Part shown: one piece after another, positions 16,560 through 24,244 of the stretch
How the letters are laid out: each line of letters begins with the position of its first letter
How positions within the stretch are numbered: position 1 is the first letter of the stretch
DNA from: a virus
Strand: one strand, 5' to 3'
Length of the DNA: 64,000 nucleotides
Virus record (IMG/VR): IMGVR_UViG_3300015360_000002
Span: 1 to 64,000 of that record
The notes under the pieces: model-generated
The model's input: the letters and a program-made list of their open reading frames with translations, nothing else
Databases searched by the model: none
What the model was told of the DNA's origin: nothing
Made by a program: the position numbers and the translations under genes

Positions 16560-17845
16560 GAGTTGATGGCCTGAGCGGGAGGCAGGCGCCAGAACGGGAT
16601 CAGACGGTCAGACATCTGATTGTCGCCATAGTGCGTCTGCGTTACCTTCGGATCCGAATGTCCGGCCTGTTGCGCCGCGGCGAGTAGCCCCTCCATCTTT
16701 GCCTTCGAGCTCACCCAACACTTCCGGAGCTCATGAATCGGCTTCTGAATCCGGGCGCCCTCTGGCAACCGCGCGCGAAGCCACGTCGTCAGGTCCTCCT
16801 GCGCGGCGTCCGCCTTTTGGAGCGGCCCGAGCTCCAGCAAGAGATCGTACACCCATCGGGTAAGCGCCACGCGACGCCCCTTCCCGTGCTTGGGATTGAA
16901 CTCTCCCCTCACCCGCACGTAGATCATGGGTCGGTCCTCGTCCCGCAGCCAATCCAAGCCGAACGCCTTCGCTTCGGCGGCTCGGAGGCCGCAGTGCATA
17001 CTCAGAATGAACGCCCTGTAGGCGTCCACGTTCTCGTCTCGCAGAGACATGGACTCCCGCATGATCGTGGTGATGACTTCGGGCGGGAGGAGCTCGAAGA
17101 ACCTCCGTGCGTTGTAGGAGGGCTCGGACAGGAAGCTCGACAGTTCCGGCAACTTCATCCCGACTTGGGCGAAATACTGGAGCGCGCGCTTGGAGAACAC
17201 CGCTCGGGCGTTCAGGAGTGTGGAGTCGCACGAGATCCGAGCAGAGATGACCTCCTCCTCGTCTGCTTCTTCCAGGGACGGCACCGAGGCCAACTTGTAG
17301 TCCTGCACCAGCCGCGCCGTCAGGATGTCCGTGGACAGCTTCAGCCATGGCGAGAAGTCGATATGGTGCATCCCCATGAACGGCACCCATTCCTTCCCGT
17401 CCCGGTACATCTGAACGCGTCGAAGTACCTTCAGGACGTTCGACCTGTAGCCTTTGAACGTGCCGTCAGAAACGGGCGCCCCGCGCCGTCCAATGATCCC
17501 CAGAGCCTTCTCGAACGCATCGAGGCATTCCCCTACCGTCGCCGTCCCGCGGGCCTCCTGACGTGGGTTATACTTGGCGACGGCCTGAGCCATGGTGTTC
17601 TGGGGGATGGACAGGAACGCCGCTATCTCGTCGGCCAGCTTCTCGGCAGACTTCTGATTCGTTCCGAGGCGGAACGCTTGTGTCTCCTTCGAGACCGTTT
17701 TCCGCACGACCCAGGGTTCGGCATACCGGACCACGCCATCGGTCGCGACGTAGGGGACGCGGACAACTTTGACGCCGTAGGTTCTGGAACGGAATTCGAT
17801 GAGCGTCCCGTCTGGGAGCCTCTTTTCAGAGTCGGCTTTGGGCAT
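16556..17845 (-). CDS. int: Tyrosine recombinase/integrase
   Basis: 429 residues from the ATG at 17845. An upstream in-frame ATG would add a hydrophobic stretch that is unlikely to be coded. The N-terminal part binds arm/core DNA. The catalytic domain shows the box I Arg (HCGLRAAEAKAFGLDW), a Lys region (FNPKHGKGRRVAL), HELRKCW for box II His/Arg, then AGHSDPKVTQTHYGD with the GHxxxxxTxxHY pattern containing the catalytic Tyr. It joins attP to a bacterial attB. attP lies 160 bp upstream in the tRNA-His fragment. Convergent with the structural operon. Confidence 0.95.
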   Translation of the reverse strand: MPKADSEKRLPDGTLIEFRSRTYGVKVVRVPYVATDGVVRYAEPWVVRKTVSKETQAFRLGTNQKSAEKLADEIAAFLSIPQNTMAQAVAKYNPRQEARGTATVGECLDAFEKALGIIGRRGAPVSDGTFKGYRSNVLKVLRRVQMYRDGKEWVPFMGMHHIDFSPWLKLSTDILTARLVQDYKLASVPSLEEADEEEVISARISCDSTLLNARAVFSKRALQYFAQVGMKLPELSSFLSEPSYNARRFFELLPPEVITTIMRESMSLRDENVDAYRAFILSMHCGLRAAEAKAFGLDWLRDEDRPMIYVRVRGEFNPKHGKGRRVALTRWVYDLLLELGPLQKADAAQEDLTTWLRARLPEGARIQKPIHELRKCWVSSKAKMEGLLAAAQQAGHSDPKVTQTHYGDNQMSDRLIPFWRLPPAQAINS

Positions 17846-17870
17846 GGGGAGGAGGAATTTCGGGCTGTCA

Positions 17871-17904
17871 AACTGTACAATTCGACTTTTTGCCAACTGT
17901 ACAA
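17871..17904 (+). repeat. AACTGTACAA direct repeats, candidate integrase arm sites
   Basis: AACTGTACAA occurs at 17871-17880 and 17895-17904 (24 bp apart). A nine-base copy, ACTGTACAA, lies at 18128-18136 beyond the attP core. Placement on both sides of the core is that expected of integrase arm-type or excisionase sites. The palindromic TGTACA core would also suit an operator. Confidence 0.45.
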
Positions 17905-18007
17905 GAACTATGCAACCCAAAAGGGCGATATGATGCGATATACCGCGCCACATCAGGCTCAACCAGAGGGAAATGTACGTTATAGCGAACTATGCCGACA
18001 GGAAAAG

Positions 18008-18057
18008 CAGGATTGTGAATCTGGGGGCCGCGGGTTCAAATCCCGTTGACCGCCCCA
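18008..18057 (+). other. attP: attP core: 3' half of a tRNA-His gene
   Basis: The segment folds as the 3' half of tRNA-His: an anticodon loop TTGTGAA (anticodon GTG, 18013-18019), a five-base variable region, T-arm GCGGG-TTCAAAT-CCCGT (18030-18046), acceptor TGACCGC, discriminator C and encoded CCA (18055-18057). The 5' half (acceptor strand, D-arm) is absent upstream. Phages that integrate into a tRNA gene carry such a 3' portion to restore it after insertion. It is next to int, so attP is a confident call. The crossover point is not resolved. Confidence 0.85.
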
Positions 18058-18146
18058 TTTTTATTCACTACGAAAAGAACGAGTTACCTGATACTTCCTG
18101 GTCTTTTCTGGCGGAGCCTAAAAATCGACTGTACAAGGATTGCGCA

Positions 18147-18434
18147 ATGGAAAATGGCGCTATTCCCCAACCGGCCGCGAGTTTATCAGTGGCAGACGAA
18201 ATCCGCCGAAGCGGGCCGGCGTTCATCAAGGCAGCAACAGAGGCTTTTGCGAAACGGTTTGCCATCGAGTACCACCGACTCAGGGGCTACTCGTTGGAAC
18301 AGCAAAACTCAGAGATGGATCTGACGCTCGTTGTCCGCTGCAATTTCGCCCCACAGAACCGTTCGGTCACGATTGAAGCGACGCCCAAGGTGAACCCCAG
18401 GGCAGGCGTAACCACAGTCAAGGTATCAGTCTGA
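18147..18434 (+). CDS. Small hypothetical protein of the early operon
   Basis: 95 residues. The ATG at 18147 is chosen: AAGGA lies 7 nt upstream, and longer in-frame starts would translate the attP tRNA fragment. N-terminal helix VADEIRRSGPAFIKAATEAF, then a beta-rich half (DLTLVVRCNFAPQ, SVTIEATPKVN, TTVKVSV). It has the same general layout as the 22915-23295 protein (helix, then strands that look like a small DNA-binding or cold-shock-like fold), but identity is low. It is the first gene to the right of attP, where excisionases or regulators often lie. Function unknown. Confidence 0.5.
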   Translation: MENGAIPQPAASLSVADEIRRSGPAFIKAATEAFAKRFAIEYHRLRGYSLEQQNSEMDLTLVVRCNFAPQNRSVTIEATPKVNPRAGVTTVKVSV

Positions 18435-18436
18435 TA

Positions 18437-19225
18437 ATGGAAAACACGCCGATCACGCTGGATCGGAACGCGTACTTGCAGCGGTGGGGACATCCCTCCT
18501 CATGGACGGGAGACTGGAGCCGGAAGGGTCGATACCTAAAAGCACACGACCAACCTTCCATTCAGACCCGGCTCATTGCGAATGAGACCACGATTGTCGG
18601 GATGGCCGCGAGGCAGGTACCCAGTCAGACCATAGCTGCGGCAATGGGGGTGTCTCGCGAGTCAATTGACCGTCGGCTCCGCCCGAGGGGTTTCAAGAAC
18701 GCCCCTGGACACGTTGGTGCCCCCGGAAAGAAAGAGAACATTGACTTCGCTCAAATGCGAAACGACCTTCTTGAGATGCTCGCAGCTCGAAAAGTAATGT
18801 TCGGAAGTCTTTGCTCAGCAATCGCTCAGGAAGAGGGCAAGACGCTCCAAGAGATCGCGGCCAAAGTTCCCAACACGCCTGCCAGTCAGTTTACCCGGTG
18901 GAAAAACGGGGATTGGACGTCCATCGAGCACACCAAGCTCGTCAAACTGGTTCGGACGGTCACAGACGACCCCCGCCGTCAGACCGACCTCATCATTGCC
19001 TACTTGGTCGACCTGACTCCGGTGGAGTACCGTCCACAAATCGACATTGGCCAGCGAGGCGAAGTCTTGCATGGCAAGCGCACCTCGGACGAACTGTCCG
19101 GCCCTTGGTCCAAGGACATCCGCAACAAACTCGAACTCATCGGCGCCGCCTACTCCAAGGACGCCGATTACATGAAATTGGTGGACACGCTCGCGAGCTG
19201 GGCTCGTCGGCTGACCAAGGAGTAG
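18437..19225 (+). CDS. Helix-turn-helix regulatory protein
   Basis: 262 residues, two nt after the previous stop. An HTH-like stretch is seen at about residues 60-82 (VPSQTIAAAMGVSRESIDRR). A second helical unit with KTLQEIAAKVPNTPASQFTRW (about 132-152) is HTH-like in the manner of XRE or transposase-like domains. The C-terminus has charged helices (DIRNKLELIGAAYSKDADYM). It may be a repressor or a regulator of the lysis-lysogeny decision. The neighbouring RHH pair is an equally good candidate for that decision. No exact family is recognised. Confidence 0.5.
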   Translation: MENTPITLDRNAYLQRWGHPSSWTGDWSRKGRYLKAHDQPSIQTRLIANETTIVGMAARQVPSQTIAAAMGVSRESIDRRLRPRGFKNAPGHVGAPGKKENIDFAQMRNDLLEMLAARKVMFGSLCSAIAQEEGKTLQEIAAKVPNTPASQFTRWKNGDWTSIEHTKLVKLVRTVTDDPRRQTDLIIAYLVDLTPVEYRPQIDIGQRGEVLHGKRTSDELSGPWSKDIRNKLELIGAAYSKDADYMKLVDTLASWARRLTKE

Positions 19226-19258
19226 GAGTAGAGGCTTGTCCCGTCGTGCCTGATGGGC

Positions 19259-19555
19259 TCAGCCGGGATCGTCTTGGTCGATCGAATCACTCGACTTAGC
19301 CTTGCATTTTTTGCTCATCGCAAATTCTCCAAGGGCACGATCCTCGCCAATTTCACCAAGGAATTGGTGAACGTTTTTCGCCTTCAGTGATTCGCGGTAC
19401 ATCAGCCAAACGGCGCGACGGATTATCTCTGACCGTGACAGGTTCGTGCGCTTTTTGAGTTCCGCCATGAACAACAGCTCGATCTTGTTGAACTTGGTCG
19501 GTACGGCCGGACCCGATTGATAATTCAGATACAAATCTTCAGGTTTTTTTGTCAT
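19259..19555 (-). CDS. RHH (CopG/MetJ-type) transcription regulator, left arm of switch
   Basis: 98 residues. The N-terminal segment PTKFNKIELLFMAELKKRTNL-type strand and helix is followed by SRSEIIRRAVWLMYRE, the RHH helix pair. The core LKKRTNLSRSEIIRRAVW nearly matches LKKRTKLSASEILRRAVR of the divergent gene at 19707, so the two are paralogues. The tail is acidic then Lys-rich. RHH proteins dimerise and insert a beta ribbon into the major groove. The gene is transcribed leftward from a promoter whose perfect TATAAT lies at 19615-19620 on the minus strand. Its 3' end faces the gene ending at 19225. Confidence 0.75.
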   Translation of the reverse strand: MTKKPEDLYLNYQSGPAVPTKFNKIELLFMAELKKRTNLSRSEIIRRAVWLMYRESLKAKNVHQFLGEIGEDRALGEFAMSKKCKAKSSDSIDQDDPG

Positions 19556-19565
19556 CTAATTTGAT

Positions 19566-19706
19566 GGCGTAAGTAATGCGACTTCGACCGAAAAGGTCAA
19601 ACTTACGAGATCCGATTATACGCCGTAGAAAAATTCCTAATGAAAATTTATTGACGCGAGATTCTACGGATTTATACCCGGGATAAACATGGGGTGAACA
19701 CCTACC
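19566..19706. promoter_or_regulatory. Divergent promoter/operator region of the RHH switch
   Basis: Rightward promoter: TTGACG (19651-19656), 16 nt, TATACC (19673-19678). Leftward promoter: perfect -10 TATAAT (19615-19620, minus strand) with a weak -35. The octamer TTCTACGG occurs once for each promoter, just upstream of its -10: at 19662-19669 on plus and as CCGTAGAA at 19623-19630. A second inverted repeat CGTAAGT/ACTTACG (19568-19574, 19601-19607) lies in the leftward leader. GGTG-aa-CACC (19693-19702) sits in the rightward leader. Operators and promoters overlap, as expected for a switch. Confidence 0.6.
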
Positions 19707-19943
19707 ATGAGCATATCGAAAACAACAATGGCGACCCAGACCCTTAGCAATCCATACCCCGTAAAACTCGACTGGGCCACCAAGGAAGTGATCGAAGCGC
19801 TAAAGAAAAGGACGAAGCTCTCGGCTTCGGAAATCCTCCGCCGTGCAGTCCGATTCTCTGCCCCGAAATTCCTTTCCGGAGAAGTCTCCATTTTGGATTT
19901 TACGGACGAAATGCCTTCAATGAAGGGGAGCAAGAGGAAGTGA
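19707..19943 (+). CDS. RHH (CopG/MetJ-type) transcription regulator, right arm of switch
   Basis: 78 residues (an ATG at 19728 would give 71). PYPVKLDWATKEVIEALKKR starts the ribbon and helix 1, and LSASEILRRAVRF is helix 2. The core is nearly identical to the divergent paralogue at 19259. Shorter, with a basic C-terminus (MKGSKRK). The promoter upstream has operator-like TTCTACGG within its spacer. It is placed like Cro relative to cI: it drives the operon of replication genes that follows (next GTG overlaps its stop). Which of the two acts as lysogenic repressor cannot be told from sequence. Confidence 0.7.
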   Translation: MSISKTTMATQTLSNPYPVKLDWATKEVIEALKKRTKLSASEILRRAVRFSAPKFLSGEVSILDFTDEMPSMKGSKRK

Positions 19944-20131
19944 ATAATTCACCTCCCAACGAACGCGAGAAAGCGTTCGATGGCATGTGGGAGATGCTCT
20001 TATCGCTCCTCCGGTGCGCCTCAAATGGCGAAGAAAAATATGCCACACGAGAGGTGGCAAAATTGCTCATACCTCGACTAAAAATCCAACGCCCGCGGCT
20101 CCGAAAAAACGTCCTAAACGCCAAAAAATAA
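19940..20131 (+). CDS. Small hypothetical protein
   Basis: 63 residues with a GTG start overlapping the preceding stop (GTGA). Charged helical N-terminus (EREKAFDGMWEMLLSLLR) and a strongly basic end (LKIQRPRLRKNVLNAKK). No family is recognised. Its place between the RHH regulator and the ATPase and the 4-nt coupling suggest a real gene. The basic tail could bind DNA. Confidence 0.4.
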   Translation: MNNSPPNEREKAFDGMWEMLLSLLRCASNGEEKYATREVAKLLIPRLKIQRPRLRKNVLNAKK

Positions 20132-20148
20132 ACCCAAAACTCCTCCCT

Positions 20149-21480
20149 ATGTCTCGCATCATCCGGTTAGAGTCTTCCAATGTAAAAAGGCTCAAGGCGG
20201 TCGCAATCGACCCTGAGCCAATCATCAACCGCATCGGCGGCGAAAACGGAGCTGGCAAGAGCTCGCTCCTCGACTCCATCGCAATGGCCCTCAGTGGAGG
20301 CGAGCTCACCGACGCCCCTCTTCGCCAAGGGGAAAAGAAGGGGTCGATTCGCGTCACGCTGGACGATGGCATCACGATCAAAAGGACGTTCAGTGCGGCC
20401 GGTGGAACAACGCTTTCGATCTCGAATGCGGAAGGGCTGAAGTACCCATCGCCACAAGCGATGCTCGACAAGCTCACGGGCAAACTCTGTTTCGACCCTT
20501 TCGCGTTCACACGTCTCGGCGCGAAAGATCAGGCAGCCGCGTTGAAGCGGCTTGTCGACCTCGATTTTTCTGCGATGGACGCGGCCCGCGCGGCCACGTA
20601 CAACGAGCGCACGCTCTTCAATCGGGAAAACGATCGTGCGCTCATGGAGCTTGAGAAGCTACCGTTTTTCCCATTTTCGCCCGATTCCCCTGTATCGACG
20701 ATGGGCCTCATGGGTCAACTTCAGGCGATCCAGACGCACAACAGCCAGGTGTTCACGCTCGGCTCCAAGTGCAGTGACGCACAAGAGTCTTACGACGACG
20801 GCGCGAAGGGCGTGGTTACGTTTCAGGAGGAGATTGCGAAGTTGGAAGCGACGCTCGTGAAGAAGCGCGCGGCTCTGGTGGATCAGCAGGCGACTACTGC
20901 GACGCACAAAACAACGCTGGACGCCGCCAAGCTCGCGCTCGACTCATTCGTCAAACAGGACGATGGCCCGGTAAAAACGGCTCTGGCTGGAGCCAGCGAG
21001 ACCAACCAGAAGGTTCAGGCCAATCAGGTCCGCGACGCTGCTCAGAAGCTCATTGCGACCCGCGAGTCGCGAGTCGCGCAGCTCACTCAGACCATTCAGT
21101 CGATCGACGACCAGAAGGCGGTTCAACTCGCCGCTGTGAAGTTTCCAATCGAAGGGCTTTCGTTCACAGACGGCGGAGTGACATACAAAGGTTTGCCGTT
21201 CAGCGAGGCGAGCACAGCGGAGAAAATCCGGATCTCGGTGGCGATGGGCGCCGCGCTCAACCCGAAGCTACGGGTGATGATAGTCCGAGATGGTTCGCTG
21301 CTCGACAAAAAGAGCATGGCATTGCTGGCCGACCTCGCCTTCCAACATCAGCTCCAAGTCTTCATCGAGGTCGCTGGCGACGGCGCCGGCTGCGAAATCG
21401 TAATAGAAGACGGTGAAGTCAAGGGCGTCGCGTCAGATTCCTCAGAAACCCCAGCCTTCGATGCCGAAGACAATGGATGA
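20149..21480 (+). CDS. SMC/RecF-like AAA ATPase (recombination)
   Basis: 443 residues. ATG at 20149 is chosen since it places the conserved start (MSRIIRLESSNVKRLKAVAI) at residue 1. Walker A is GENGAGKSS near residue 29. A coiled coil spans about 215-330 (VTFQEEIAKLEATLVKKRAALVDQQ and onward). The C-terminal lobe contains STAEKIRISVAMGAAL and a Walker B-like MIVRDGSLLDKKSM near 380, where the usual Asp-Glu pair is degenerate. This layout is that of SbcC/RecN/RecF-type ATPases. Phage versions help load annealing proteins or nucleases at ends. Followed by recombination-type genes. Confidence 0.75.
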   Translation: MSRIIRLESSNVKRLKAVAIDPEPIINRIGGENGAGKSSLLDSIAMALSGGELTDAPLRQGEKKGSIRVTLDDGITIKRTFSAAGGTTLSISNAEGLKYPSPQAMLDKLTGKLCFDPFAFTRLGAKDQAAALKRLVDLDFSAMDAARAATYNERTLFNRENDRALMELEKLPFFPFSPDSPVSTMGLMGQLQAIQTHNSQVFTLGSKCSDAQESYDDGAKGVVTFQEEIAKLEATLVKKRAALVDQQATTATHKTTLDAAKLALDSFVKQDDGPVKTALAGASETNQKVQANQVRDAAQKLIATRESRVAQLTQTIQSIDDQKAVQLAAVKFPIEGLSFTDGGVTYKGLPFSEASTAEKIRISVAMGAALNPKLRVMIVRDGSLLDKKSMALLADLAFQHQLQVFIEVAGDGAGCEIVIEDGEVKGVASDSSETPAFDAEDNG

Positions 21481-21838
21481 GCGCAGAGAGCGCGCGATGA
21501 CCGCCCTGAGTGAGGCTCACGCCTACCTCGCAGGCATGGGCGGCAATGTTGACGGTGACGCCAAAACACTTGCTGAAAATGTGCGCGGCGACATCGAGAA
21601 GGCCAAGGCGGCGCCAACCGCTTTGGTCCTCGCCCTCCTGGCGGATGAGCCATGTCCGGCCCAATTATTTGGACCGTGGGCCAGTGTGCAGCGCATTCGG
21701 TCATGGCGCGACGCCGGCAAGTTAGCGGCAGTCATCAAGCACGGACGGACCTGCGTTCGTCCGAGTGATTTTTTCAGGTTTTTCAACACTTTACCCGATG
21801 AGAGTCGGGCGAAGGTCGGGCACAATGCCGGTTCGTGA
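21473..21838 (+). CDS. Small hypothetical protein, possible HTH domain
   Basis: 121 residues from the ATG at 21473, which overlaps the ATPase stop by 8 nt. The N-terminus is helical (MDERRERAMTALSEAHAYL), and the C-terminal part (PWASVQRIRSWRDAGKLAAVIKHG, then VRPSDFFRFFNTLPDE) looks like an HTH or MerR-like DNA-binding fold in which SVQRIRSWRDAGKL serves as recognition segment. No family assignment is certain. It ends before a hairpin and T-tract. Confidence 0.45.
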   Translation: MDERRERAMTALSEAHAYLAGMGGNVDGDAKTLAENVRGDIEKAKAAPTALVLALLADEPCPAQLFGPWASVQRIRSWRDAGKLAAVIKHGRTCVRPSDFFRFFNTLPDESRAKVGHNAGS

Positions 21839-21888
21839 AGGCTTATCTCGTTTTCGGGATGCTCTGTTTTGGACGCCCATCGAACTTT

Positions 21889-21920
21889 ACTCGCAGACGC
21901 GAGTGACGGCCCTTTTTTTT
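21889..21920 (+). terminator. Weak terminator-like hairpin and T-tract
   Basis: Perfect 6-bp stem ACTCGC-agac-GCGAGT at 21889-21904, then eight other bases, then eight T (21913-21920). The gap between stem and T-tract is too long for a standard intrinsic terminator. It may be an attenuator between the ATPase and the next gene. Confidence 0.35.
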
Positions 21921-21953
21921 CCTAGACACTAACACATATAGATTAGAAACATT

Positions 21954-22883
21954 ATGAGTAATTCTTCCACCACGCTTGCTCTCTCAGCAGGCTCATGGCT
22001 TGCAAAGCTCGAAAGCAAACTCACCGAGCTCGACCAATTTGCCGAAAAGAACAACCTCGCTGTTCTGACCGACGGCAAGGGCGGATTCACCGCTGCGGTC
22101 GCGATGGCTGAGGCGATTGGCCAGCTCAAGGCCATGCTCACCCCGGAAATCATGCAGCCCATCATGGCACTGCAAGGCACAACCCTCGGATTCAAGACAG
22201 ACAAGGACAAAGAGGGTGGATACCCCGTGGACGTGGTCCGCGACGTCATGATTACTGCCACCCTGCGGGGCTTCAAGATGGTCCTGAATCACACCAACAT
22301 CATCGGAGGTAACTTCTATGCCGCCAAAGATGGATTGGAGGATTGGATTCTGCGTTCCTCCAAGAGAGGGGAGCTCACAGACTTTCGCGACGCGTACAGC
22401 GTTCCCAAGTACATCAGCGATCAGGAGGCGCACGTGAATGTCTCAGCGTCATGGATTTTCAAAGGGAAACCAGATTCCATTAAGGACGTCCCGCTCGCCG
22501 TCCGGGTGAATAAAGGCCAAGGGGCCGACGCAATACTCGGGAAGGCAAAGCGGAAACTTTTGGCACGAGTGATCTCGCGCGTCACGGGCACCGTGGTCGC
22601 CGAAGGCGATGCTGGAGACGCGATCGACATCGTCGCGACGCCCGTAACGGGCCCCGGGGCACCAGGAGGCACGGAAGCGTCGAAGGCACCAGTCGGCGCG
22701 ACCGACGAACAAAAGGAAAGGCTGCATCACCTCCTCGAAGTGCACTGGGAAAAGGCGAATACATTCCTTATCGCCCAGAAACGAATTCCGGATGGAGCGA
22801 CATATGTGAGCGTAACGGCGAAGATGGCCCAACAGATTATCGACCGACCCAAGGACTTCCTGAGCGCGATCGGCGCGAACTGA
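21954..22883 (+). CDS. Putative recombination (annealing-type) protein
   Basis: 309 residues. The region VRDVMITATLRGFKMVLNHTNIIGGNFYAAKDG (about 86-118) and the later LAVRVNKGQGADAILGKAKRKLLARVISRVTG (about 182-213) resemble a phage protein family that often sits with a nuclease and an SMC-like ATPase and is suggested to anneal ssDNA. The tail is charged. I cannot confirm membership in RecT or related superfamilies. The genetic context (ATPase upstream, DUF2303 downstream, RecB-like nuclease in the same operon) is the best argument. Confidence 0.5.
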   Translation: MSNSSTTLALSAGSWLAKLESKLTELDQFAEKNNLAVLTDGKGGFTAAVAMAEAIGQLKAMLTPEIMQPIMALQGTTLGFKTDKDKEGGYPVDVVRDVMITATLRGFKMVLNHTNIIGGNFYAAKDGLEDWILRSSKRGELTDFRDAYSVPKYISDQEAHVNVSASWIFKGKPDSIKDVPLAVRVNKGQGADAILGKAKRKLLARVISRVTGTVVAEGDAGDAIDIVATPVTGPGAPGGTEASKAPVGATDEQKERLHHLLEVHWEKANTFLIAQKRIPDGATYVSVTAKMAQQIIDRPKDFLSAIGAN

Positions 22884-22914
22884 CCCGTAAACCAACTCTT
22901 CAAGCCACACCATT

Positions 22915-23295
22915 ATGCCACTGCAAGATGATCAAACGCTCGGAGTAGCCGTCTCGACGATCGCGTCGATGAACGCCGGCAAAACGTCCGACGACCTCGA
23001 CGACGCCATGCGCGAAGTTGTCCGGGCCGTCGTCGGATCGAACCAGAAAGGGAAAGTCACGCTTTCACTGACCATCGAGCCATCCGGCTCTGGTGTTGGC
23101 GAAACGCCCCTCTATACGGTGGACGCCGACATCAAAGTCGTCGCGCCGAAGAAGCGTCGTCAAAAACAATCCTTTTTCGCGGACGAGAACTGCAATTTGA
23201 CTCGACGCGAACCGGGCCAGACCGAAATGCGGATGGGGAAAAGCGGATCACTGGCCGCGCTCACCCTGCCAATTGACGGCATCACTGTTAGCTAA
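22915..23295 (+). CDS. Small beta-rich hypothetical protein
   Basis: 126 residues. N-terminal helix (DDLDDAMREVVRAVVGSNQ) then strands GKVTLSLTIEPSG, YTVDADIKVVAPKKRRQKQSFF, and a short C-terminal tail (IDGITVS). The pattern with a basic strand loop (PKKRRQKQ) suggests nucleic-acid contact. Similar short proteins accompany DUF2303 genes in other phages. No function is known. It resembles the 18147 protein in layout. Confidence 0.5.
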   Translation: MPLQDDQTLGVAVSTIASMNAGKTSDDLDDAMREVVRAVVGSNQKGKVTLSLTIEPSGSGVGETPLYTVDADIKVVAPKKRRQKQSFFADENCNLTRREPGQTEMRMGKSGSLAALTLPIDGITVS

Positions 23296-23322
23296 CCAGA
23301 AAATCGTTCAACCATCACAAAA

Positions 23323-24240
23323 ATGACAGATCCAATCAAAACACGCACCGAGGCGGATGCGATCAACGAGATCATTCGCGACTCCCAAAACCGAGTGGTT
23401 CCCGACGATAAAGTCGGCGCCGCCCTGTCCACCGGTATCATCGTATTCCAAGACAAGTCTATCCTGAATCTCGAAACATTACAGCGATCACCCAAGCGCA
23501 AGCGCGCGCGCGTGAAGGTTTATGATGTCGCGAGCTTCATTCACTACGTCAAAGACCACAAGATTGATGGCCAGACGGCGGTTTTTGTTAACACGTCACC
23601 CACCAGCGCCAATTTTTGTGCAATAATCGACTATCACGGCACCGGAGACATGGGACCCGCCTGGGGAGAGCATGTGTGCGAACTGGAACTACGAACCACC
23701 CATGAGTGGCAAGTCTGGACGGGCTCAAACAACAAGCTCATCGGTCAAGAAGCGTTTTCCGAATTTCTCTTGGATAACCGGCGCGACATCGTGCGGCCCG
23801 ATGCGGGCATCCTGTTGGATGTCGCTCGGCTCCTCTGCGCGAAGAAGTCGGTGGACTTCAAGTCCGGCATCAATTTGAAGAACGGGGCCAACCACCTAGA
23901 ATTCGTGGAGACCATCGAAACCCGGGGGATTTCAAACCGGGTTGAGGACGCAATGGACATCCCCGATACGTTCATGATCGGCATCATCCCCTTCTCGGGC
24001 GGCGCCCACGAGATGATCGAGGCTCAACTCCGCTTCCGGATCATTGATCGAAAGCTCTCTTTCGTTTACGTGCTCCTCCAGCCCCACAAAATCGTGGAGG
24101 CGGCGATCGATGCGGCGCGCGCGAAAGTCGAAGCTGAACTCGAATTCGTTTACTACGGCGGAGCGGCTATCACACCACCTCCATCCTTGGGCGTTTACTA
24201 CGGCGGACCGGCTATCACACCACCTCCATCCTTGCGCTAA
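23323..24240 (+). CDS. DUF2303 family protein
   Basis: 305 residues. Family signs: VKVYDVASFIHYVKDHKIDGQ (about 66-86) followed by TAVFVNTSP, a central AIIDYHGTG and WQVWTGSNNKLIGQEAFSEFL (about 130-150). These match DUF2303/YfdQ proteins common in phage recombination or early regions. The last 30 residues are a perfect tandem duplication of a 15-residue unit beginning VYYGGxAITPPPSL (45 bp repeats, 24148-24237). The normal C-terminus is therefore probably shorter. Function of the family is not established. Confidence 0.75.
   Translation: MTDPIKTRTEADAINEIIRDSQNRVVPDDKVGAALSTGIIVFQDKSILNLETLQRSPKRKRARVKVYDVASFIHYVKDHKIDGQTAVFVNTSPTSANFCAIIDYHGTGDMGPAWGEHVCELELRTTHEWQVWTGSNNKLIGQEAFSEFLLDNRRDIVRPDAGILLDVARLLCAKKSVDFKSGINLKNGANHLEFVETIETRGISNRVEDAMDIPDTFMIGIIPFSGGAHEMIEAQLRFRIIDRKLSFVYVLLQPHKIVEAAIDAARAKVEAELEFVYYGGAAITPPPSLGVYYGGPAITPPPSLR
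24148..24237 (+). repeat. Two tandem 45-bp repeats at the DUF2303 gene 3' end
   Basis: Two 45-bp units (24148-24192 and 24193-24237) are almost identical, with only a few base differences, and keep the reading frame. They look like a recent slippage or unequal-crossover duplication of the C-terminal 15 codons. Confidence 0.9.
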
Positions 24241-24244
24241 GCTC

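Larger units (their letters stand above)
17846..18146. other. Intergenic attP/arm-site region
   Basis: 301 bp between divergent int and a small plus-strand gene. It holds attP (18008-18057) and three copies of an ACTGTACAA motif, two on the int side and one on the other. Long frames cross the attP but their apparent peptides (such as GAAGSNPVD) are readings of tRNA sequence. No clear sigma-70 promoter was found. Confidence 0.6.

Noticed and set aside
16556-18057. Integrated prophage end with host DNA
   Set aside because: Phage-type genes continue on both sides of the tRNA fragment and only the 3' half of the tRNA is present, so this is attP of a free genome.
17973-18146. In-frame N-terminal extension of the small gene at 18147
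   Set aside because: The extension translates the attP tRNA fragment and arm repeats; a Shine-Dalgarno site and ATG lie at 18147.
21889-21920. Strong rho-independent terminator
   Set aside because: The T-tract is separated from the hairpin by eight bases, so only a weak call was kept in the features.
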